Assembly: GCA_964492545.1 (NCBI GenBank)
Contig: CAZBKO010000080.1
Span: forward strand, 1 to 10,809
Length of the DNA: 10,809 nucleotides
From: RGIG1934 sp964492545
Lineage (GTDB): Bacteria > Bacillota > Clostridia > Lachnospirales > Lachnospiraceae
Reading direction: 5' to 3'
Shown here: positions 6,028-10,809 of the stretch, piece after piece
Layout: every line of letters begins with the position of its first letter
How positions within the stretch are numbered: position 1 is the stretch's first letter
The notes under the pieces: generated by a model
Databases searched by the model: none
What the model was told of the DNA's origin: nothing
What the model saw: only the letters and a program-made list of their open reading frames with translations
Position numbers and translations under genes: made by a program

Positions 6028-7554
6028 TTAACCGGTCACTAATACATTCCCCAACTCTTCATATATAGGCATAAGCGCAGACACTATCCTGGTATATACC
6101 GGGAATAACTTGTTATATATATCCATGTCTGAACCTTCCGGTATTATTGTTTCAGAAATTCCATTGCACGTGTCAAAAGCTTCTTCCAGACTTGTAAACA
6201 TGCCACTGGCAACTCCTGCAAGTAATGCACCACCAAATGAGGAATCACTGTACTTTGGTACGGCTAAACTGAGATTAAGTATGTTAGCCAGAATCGTGCC
6301 CCACAATTTACTTGCACTGCCACCACCAATCAGTAGCAAATGCTCGGCATCTGTTTTAATTCCCATTGCATCCAGAAGCCTCATACAATCTCGCAACGAA
6401 TAGGCTGTACCTTCCAGAATAGCACGGATAAAATGCGCTTCTGTATGTTTCATGCTAGCACCTATAAAGCTGGCACATAGCTTATCATTGGAATAGGGTG
6501 TAAATTCGCCTAGCAGATACGGATGAAAGAACAATCCCTGAGATCCCGCAGGTATATTCTGTGCTTTCTCATCCAACATAGCATAGACGCTTTTCTTCTC
6601 ATCCATTGCCTGAATGGACTCGTACTTGCCAAATCGGTCTTTATACCAACGCAAGGAGCTTGTGCATGACCGTGTTCCTGTACCTACGTAGTAAAGTCCA
6701 TCCTTCACATGGCTGTAATTGACAAGCTGCCTATGCGGATATGTCTTATCCGTAATAATACAAATACGTCCGGATGTGGCCAGTTTTACTGTAGCCTGCC
6801 CCTTCCGAATTGCTCCAGCCGCTACGAGCTCCAAAGCAGTATCGGTTGTTCCAACATAAACAGGCGTTCCTTCCAACAGGTTTAATTCTTTGGCGGCTGC
6901 TGCGGTAACACCGCCTGCAACATCGGTTGCATGGCAGAGTGGAGGAAGCTGTTCCTTGGGAAAGCCAAGATACGAACATAGGAGTTCAGACCATTCTCTA
7001 CGGTGTACATCATAAAGCTGCGTTCCTTCAGCATCTATATAATCTGTGCAATAGACTCCTGTAAGCAGGAACCGTAGATAATCCTTTGGAAACATCATAT
7101 AACGGACTTTCTTCCAATTATCAGGTTCATATTTCTTTACCCAAAGGTTATGAAACAGACTCCACATCGGACTCGGCAGGTGATTTGTTAATTCGAATAC
7201 TTGCTCAGAGTAGCTGCATTCCCCAGCCAGCGCTGCACTACGTTGGTCATTCCACATAATTGCTCTTCTAACCGGCCGGAACGCATCGTCCAGCAACACC
7301 ACTGTATGCGTTGCTGCACTAGGCAAGATTGCCTTAATATGATACTTATCCACCATACCGGTGCTAAAGGCCTCTCCCAAGATCTCTCGCACTAACTCAA
7401 ACCATTGACCGGGCTCTTGTTCCACATACATAGGTTGTGGGTGAAACGCTTCAATCTCACGCCTGAAAGGGCCGATAACACTCCCATCCTTAGCAATAAA
7501 CACAATTTTCAGCGAGCTTGATCCGATATCGATCCCACACACATAATCCTTCAT
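6028..7554 (-). CDS. FGGY-family carbohydrate kinase (xylulokinase-like)
   Basis: This 508-residue FGGY kinase transfers the ATP gamma-phosphate to a sugar or polyol, often a ketose. The N-terminal phosphate loop is GIDIGSSSLK (7-16). VEQEPGQWFE (44-53) and MWNDQR (100-105) are the usual N-domain signatures. The catalytic Asp is probably Asp238 in VGTTDTALE, followed by LATSGR. The C-domain ATP site LLLIGGGSASKLW lies near 405-420. Length fits full FGGY kinases (about 490-520). The GTTDTALE segment differs from the GxGD seen in classical xylulokinase, so the substrate may not be xylulose. GGAGG at 7565-7569 serves ATG at 7554 (10 nt); GTG at 7560 is in frame but only 4 nt away. It lies 52 nt after the creatininase-like gene and 40 nt before the lactonase, consistent with a role in one catabolic route. 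Confidence 0.9.
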   Translation of the reverse strand: MKDYVCGIDIGSSSLKIVFIAKDGSVIGPFRREIEAFHPQPMYVEQEPGQWFELVREILGEAFSTGMVDKYHIKAILPSAATHTVVLLDDAFRPVRRAIMWNDQRSAALAGECSYSEQVFELTNHLPSPMWSLFHNLWVKKYEPDNWKKVRYMMFPKDYLRFLLTGVYCTDYIDAEGTQLYDVHRREWSELLCSYLGFPKEQLPPLCHATDVAGGVTAAAAKELNLLEGTPVYVGTTDTALELVAAGAIRKGQATVKLATSGRICIITDKTYPHRQLVNYSHVKDGLYYVGTGTRSCTSSLRWYKDRFGKYESIQAMDEKKSVYAMLDEKAQNIPAGSQGLFFHPYLLGEFTPYSNDKLCASFIGASMKHTEAHFIRAILEGTAYSLRDCMRLLDAMGIKTDAEHLLLIGGGSASKLWGTILANILNLSLAVPKYSDSSFGGALLAGVASGMFTSLEEAFDTCNGISETIIPEGSDMDIYNKLFPVYTRIVSALMPIYEELGNVLVTG

Positions 7555-7606
7555 GCACACTTATCCTCCACTGTCTACTCGAGTAAGTCTATGTTTCTTT
7601 TACAGC

Positions 7607-8515
7607 CTAGTAGTCCACCTCAAATCTGGGTGTTTCCGGACGCTGTAACACATCCACGCCGGGGACCTCCCATGGCTCATAGTAGGTCTCAAGGTCACGC
7701 AACAATGCTAAGTATTTCTCAAAAGCACGCCTAAGTACTTTACCGCCTTTTTCCGCAGAAGCGGACCGAATCGCCTCAGTTGGGCCAACTCCAAAATGAT
7801 GCAACTCGTTCGGTTTAGGAATATTCACCCAAGAAGCAATATCCTGAACCGCAAAAGCTTCACTTTCATCCATACACACTGATCGTTTTATGAGCGTCTT
7901 GTCGATTAGCGGAATACGGACTTTGCCTTCAATAAGGTCTTCATGCACCAAAGACTTATCAATAAGCATGGCCGCGCTGGTCTCCCATTCGCCCGCATGC
8001 CAGAACGGTGCCGAAATCTCACTCTCAATAACCTTTCTACACAACTCCCAATATGTAGGACCCGCAATCCAAAGATTCTTATTTTCCCTGCGCAATTCAG
8101 TGCAAACCTCTTGAGTAATGGTTTGCATATTCCATTCCTGTCCATGCGTCTGAACGAAGATCACTTTTCTAAAACCACATGACCATAATCCTCGACACAA
8201 GTCCTTAATGACTGCATGCATAGTTGCATGAGAAATTGCCAGAGTCCCCGGCACAGGATCACCATTTAGATCCCAATGAAACGTAGGAGAACAGCCGAGT
8301 CTAAGCGGAGTAGGCAACAGAGCAGGAAGCCCTGTTGCTTTGCTTAGTTCTTCACAGAGATATTCTGCAATCATCGTATCTGTTTTTAACGGAAGATGGT
8401 CGCCATGACCTTCGGTGGTTGCTACAGGAACCAAAATAATGCCTCGCTCCCTCGCAATCATGACAGCATCAGCTAGATTTAGATTTTCAAAAACTACCGG
8501 TTTCTCTCGACCCAT
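7607..8515 (-). CDS. Creatininase-superfamily hydrolase
   Basis: This 302-residue enzyme of the creatininase superfamily is a cytosolic metal-dependent hydrolase. Metal residues are recognisable: Glu35, His37 and Asp46 (E-x-H-x8-D in TTEGHGDHLPLKTD), His124 in VQTHGQEWN, and Glu178 in HAGEWETS with His173 five residues before. These match the spacing of creatininase, although the second motif is THGQEWN rather than the usual NGHGGN. Characterised relatives act on creatinine, on peptide-like modifications (MftE type) or, in Thermotoga IolN, on 3-dehydro-scyllo-inosose, opening a carbocycle. Beside a sugar transporter, kinase, lactonase and dehydrogenases, a ring- or lactone-opening role is more plausible than creatinine use; this is inference. 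The ATG start is 8 nt after AGGGAGG (8524-8530). The upstream gap to the permease is 103 nt. Confidence 0.87.
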   Translation of the reverse strand: MGREKPVVFENLNLADAVMIARERGIILVPVATTEGHGDHLPLKTDTMIAEYLCEELSKATGLPALLPTPLRLGCSPTFHWDLNGDPVPGTLAISHATMHAVIKDLCRGLWSCGFRKVIFVQTHGQEWNMQTITQEVCTELRRENKNLWIAGPTYWELCRKVIESEISAPFWHAGEWETSAAMLIDKSLVHEDLIEGKVRIPLIDKTLIKRSVCMDESEAFAVQDIASWVNIPKPNELHHFGVGPTEAIRSASAEKGGKVLRRAFEKYLALLRDLETYYEPWEVPGVDVLQRPETPRFEVDY

Positions 8516-8618
8516 ATTTTCATCCTCCCTAGTAATCTTCGTTTCTCTTCAGACACTTCATGTAATTGCAGACGATCCGGCAAAGCAGTTTAATTGGCAG
8601 ACAAATCCAGTCAATTGA

Positions 8619-9662
8619 TTAGTTCCTACGCATATGTTTTCTCGTATCGATGGCTACGGCGATTACAATAATCAGGCCTTTCACAACATATTGCCAGTCA
8701 GGCGAGACTCCAATGTAAATCAAACCGTAGGAGATGATCTGAAAGATAATCACACCTAATACTATCCCGAGAATTGTGCCTGTGCCACCACGCATTGAAA
8801 CACCGCCGACAACGCAAGCCGCAATTGCATCCAACTCATAGCCCTGACACATTGAGCTAATCGCGGAGCCTGTTCTTCCCGCCTCCAGTGCACCGCCGAA
8901 ACCATACAGCAAACCTGCGATTGCATAAATGATAATCATCTGTCTATGCACGTTCACACCGGAAACCTTTGCAGCTTCGCGGTTGTCACCGATTGCAAAC
9001 ATGTGCTTACCAAGTGTAGTCTTATTCCAAATGAACCACATCAAGAAACAGATAGCGATCGCGTATATCATGATATAGGAAATACTGAATTGACTGGTGA
9101 TCTTGACCCTGCCTTGTGTGAACCTAACAAATTCCGGCGTAAAATTGGAAATCGGATTTGCTCCGCAAGTACCATTAAAGTACAAAGAGCAAATACCGTA
9201 AATAAGCTGTTGGAAACCAAGGGAGGCTATAAACGGCGCAACATTCCACTTTGAGACAATAAAACCGTGAGTCACGCTGAATAACGTAGTTACAAGCATT
9301 GCCAGTAGTATTGGAATATAGATAGGCAATGGAGAGAACTTAAATACTTTCATGCCATAGCTTGCAGACTGCAGCATGGAAGCGGACAGTACTCCTGCCA
9401 AGCCAACCGCACGTCCCAAAGAGAGATCGGTTCCACCTAATACAATGATTCCACCAACACCGCAGGCAAATATCAGTCTAGTGGAAGACTGCGTCAGAAT
9501 TGCGTTGAAATTTGCTATGCTAAAGAAGGAAGGCTCGAAGAAAATCACGATAGCTATCAGCAATGCAATAATTGCATATAGTGCGTTATCAAGTATGATT
9601 CCCAAGATATCCAATTGCTGGCTGGTTTTCTTTCTGGGTAAAGATTTCGTTATCAATTTCAT
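8619..9662 (-). CDS. MglC-like sugar ABC transporter permease
   Basis: This 347-residue integral membrane permease belongs to the RbsC/MglC family of monosaccharide ABC importers. Hydrophobic segments begin near residue 22 and recur to the C-terminus, with a positively charged last stretch (RKHMRRN). Residues 54-90 (ILTQSS, GGTDLSLGR, VGLAG), the coupling loop REAAKVSGVNV (228-238), LEAGRTGSA (259-267) and YELDAIAACVVGGVS (275-289) follow E. coli MglC almost segment by segment, and MglC has a very similar length. The ATG at 9662 gives the family N-terminus. The frame stays open to a TTG at 9761, but those 33 residues are not hydrophobic and resemble no family member. The ribosome site is poor (GAGG only 3 nt away). 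It begins 106 nt after the ATPase stop. The substrate is probably a galactose-like or other monosaccharide or cyclitol, not decidable from the permease alone. Confidence 0.9.
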   Translation of the reverse strand: MKLITKSLPRKKTSQQLDILGIILDNALYAIIALLIAIVIFFEPSFFSIANFNAILTQSSTRLIFACGVGGIIVLGGTDLSLGRAVGLAGVLSASMLQSASYGMKVFKFSPLPIYIPILLAMLVTTLFSVTHGFIVSKWNVAPFIASLGFQQLIYGICSLYFNGTCGANPISNFTPEFVRFTQGRVKITSQFSISYIMIYAIAICFLMWFIWNKTTLGKHMFAIGDNREAAKVSGVNVHRQMIIIYAIAGLLYGFGGALEAGRTGSAISSMCQGYELDAIAACVVGGVSMRGGTGTILGIVLGVIIFQIISYGLIYIGVSPDWQYVVKGLIIVIAVAIDTRKHMRRN

Positions 9663-9768
9663 GCACCTCTGATCAATATGCTTCGTAGAATCGAATGAAG
9701 CACGTGGCCTAGCTATACCGCTCCAAACACTGTCTTGGGCTCTAGTAGAAGACCAGATCAATATTAGC

Positions 9769-10491
9769 TCATAAATACTTTGCAGCGGACCTAAAGATAT
9801 TCTCCGGAGTCACTTGCTCTGGATCATCTCTAACATTATAGATATCCGAAATCCGACCGTTACTGAGAACAATTATCCGATCAGAAATGCTCATAAGTTC
9901 CGGCATTTCTGAAGAAACAAAGATTACACCTTTCCCTCGTGTCGCAAATTCAATAATAAGTTGATAAATCTCGTATTTTGCGCCTACATCAATACCACGT
10001 GTCGGTTCATCCATTAGAATAATATCTGGATCCATTAACAACCATTTTCCCACGATCACTTTTTGCTGGTTTCCACCAGAAAGGGAACGTATCGGTACAG
10101 TCTGTTTCGGCGTCTTAACATTGAGTGAGTCAATAACCCACTTCGCATCTTCTCTTATACGCCTATCACTAAGGAACCCCAATCGGTGCCTACATTTCTC
10201 GATATTTACAATGACTGAATTCAAAGCAACGCTCAAACCGGGGAATAGGCCGTTGAACCGGCGCTCTTCGGTACATAGCGCAAAGCTATTCTTTATAGCA
10301 TCATTTGGCCCTTTGATAAGTATTTCTTTGCCCTTATGGTAAATTCTACCTGACTTCTTCTTCCTGATACCGAAGATGGTTTCCAGTAATTCAGTCCGGC
10401 CTGAACCCAAGAGTCCCGCAATACCAAGGATCTCGCCTGAATGTAATTCGAAGCTGATATCCCTAATAGATCTTTGAGCGTCTTCAGCCAA
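9769..10491 (-). CDS. MglA-like sugar ABC transporter ATPase, C-terminal half (frameshifted gene)
   Basis: This is the second nucleotide-binding domain of an MglA/RbsA-type double ATPase, which powers monosaccharide import with the permease downstream. The Walker A-like loop is GLLGSGRT (26-33), with Arg for Lys as usual in this half. TEERR follows at 74-78, the ABC signature is LSGGNQQK (137-144), and Walker B is IILMDEP (157-163) followed by TRGIDVG. It closely follows E. coli MglA, including SIRDISFELHSGEILGIAG at the start and WVIDSLNVKTP. It is separated from its N-terminal half by a frame change: the first half stops at 10497-10499 and this frame is closed upstream by a stop at 10504-10506. 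The TTG at 10491 is only the first possible start and has no good ribosome site. Relative to MglA the linker is about 3 residues short, so a deletion of 1 or 10 nt would explain the break. Confidence 0.85.
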   Translation of the reverse strand: MAEDAQRSIRDISFELHSGEILGIAGLLGSGRTELLETIFGIRKKKSGRIYHKGKEILIKGPNDAIKNSFALCTEERRFNGLFPGLSVALNSVIVNIEKCRHRLGFLSDRRIREDAKWVIDSLNVKTPKQTVPIRSLSGGNQQKVIVGKWLLMDPDIILMDEPTRGIDVGAKYEIYQLIIEFATRGKGVIFVSSEMPELMSISDRIIVLSNGRISDIYNVRDDPEQVTPENIFRSAAKYL

Positions 10492-10496
10492 ATCTT

Positions 10497-10809
10497 CTAC
10501 TCTTCACCAAGCTCGTTCGTCTTAGATGGAAATCGTTGTGTTAGTTCACGGCCGACCATAAATGCTACAACTTGATCCATGGTGATATCTTCTATTCTAG
10601 ATGTCGTAACTAATTTTCCATCACGCAAGACTGTAATGTCATCCGCAATCTCAAAGACTTCCTCCAGTTTGTGTGAAATATAGATTATGCCAACACCGTT
10701 TTTCTTCAGCTGATTTATGATATTAAACAGGTACGAGACTTCTCTATCAGTCAATGAGGAAGTCGGTTCGTCCATTACAATGATCTTGCAATTATCTGAA
10801 ATTGACTTG
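10497..10809 (-). CDS. MglA-like sugar ABC transporter ATPase, N-terminal part (runs off the edge, frameshifted)
   Basis: This is the end of the first nucleotide-binding domain of the same MglA-like ATPase. The frame is open to the window edge, so the real start, Walker A and signature lie beyond 10809. Visible are KIIVMDEPTSSLTD (Walker B with catalytic Glu), the switch histidine in YISHKLEEVFEIAD, VLRDGKLV, MVGRELTQRFP and the linker. It ends at a TAG at 10497-10499, right where MglA would continue through a short linker into domain two. ATG at 10775 is inside Walker B and is not a start. Together with 9769-10491 it forms one gene interrupted once. If the break is real the importer is dead, unless the halves are made separately by reinitiation at TTG 10491, six bases past the stop. 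Confidence 0.82.
   Translation of the reverse strand, partial: KSISDNCKIIVMDEPTSSLTDREVSYLFNIINQLKKNGVGIIYISHKLEEVFEIADDITVLRDGKLVTTSRIEDITMDQVVAFMVGRELTQRFPSKTNELGEE

Noticed and set aside
3673..8515. Direct assignment of the cluster as the Thermotoga-type inositol pathway
   Set aside because: There is no Gfo/Idh-type inositol dehydrogenase or IolO-like epimerase in the window, and neither MDR enzyme can be tied to IolM by sequence reading alone.
8590..8618. TTGACT on the minus strand (8609-8614) as a -35 promoter box before the creatininase gene
   Set aside because: The hexamer 17 nt downstream is AAACTG, far from TATAAT, and the box overlaps the region next to the permease stop.

Overview
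The window looks like a chromosomal stretch from a low- to mid-GC Gram-positive bacterium (Bacillota, probably a clostridial or Paenibacillus-like lineage). The grounds are strong AGGAGG-type ribosome binding sites in front of almost every gene, frequent GTG/TTG starts, short intergenic gaps and the protein families present. This is inference from style; there is no rRNA or other phylogenetic marker here.

Layout. From about 771 to the right edge every gene lies on the minus strand, so transcription runs right to left. In transcription order: an MglA-like sugar ABC transporter ATPase that enters from beyond the right edge and is broken by a frameshift near 10490-10500; an MglC-like permease (8619-9662); a creatininase-superfamily amidohydrolase (7607-8515); an FGGY carbohydrate kinase (6028-7554); a beta-propeller lactonase of the 6-phosphogluconolactonase family (4881-5987); a zinc-dependent MDR dehydrogenase (3673-4767); a 3-hydroxyacyl-CoA-dehydrogenase-fold oxidoreductase (2672-3610); two tandemly duplicated small cupins (2252-2629 and 1827-2219); and a second zinc MDR dehydrogenase (771-1793). 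Gaps are 32-113 nt and most genes have their own ribosome binding site, which fits one long operon, possibly with an internal promoter near 4835.

The left 770 bases hold no intact gene. They contain a fragment of a LivG-type branched-chain amino acid transporter ATPase on the plus strand (about 106-270), a frameshifted Nudix hydrolase fragment on the minus strand (about 299-513), and an imperfect inverted repeat (698-760) just past the end of the last operon gene. This looks like decayed DNA bordering a catabolic island.

How it works together (inference). The transporter imports a sugar or sugar-like polyol/cyclitol. The two MDR enzymes and the hydroxyacid-type dehydrogenase oxidise it or its derivatives, the lactonase and creatininase-family hydrolase open a lactone or a ring, the cupins may isomerise an intermediate, and the kinase phosphorylates a ketose-like product. 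No substrate-binding protein, regulator or aldolase is in the window. The gene set partly recalls the Thermotoga inositol pathway, where a creatininase-family enzyme opens a diketo-inositol, but the match is not close enough to name a substrate. This combination is the best candidate here for an undescribed pathway.
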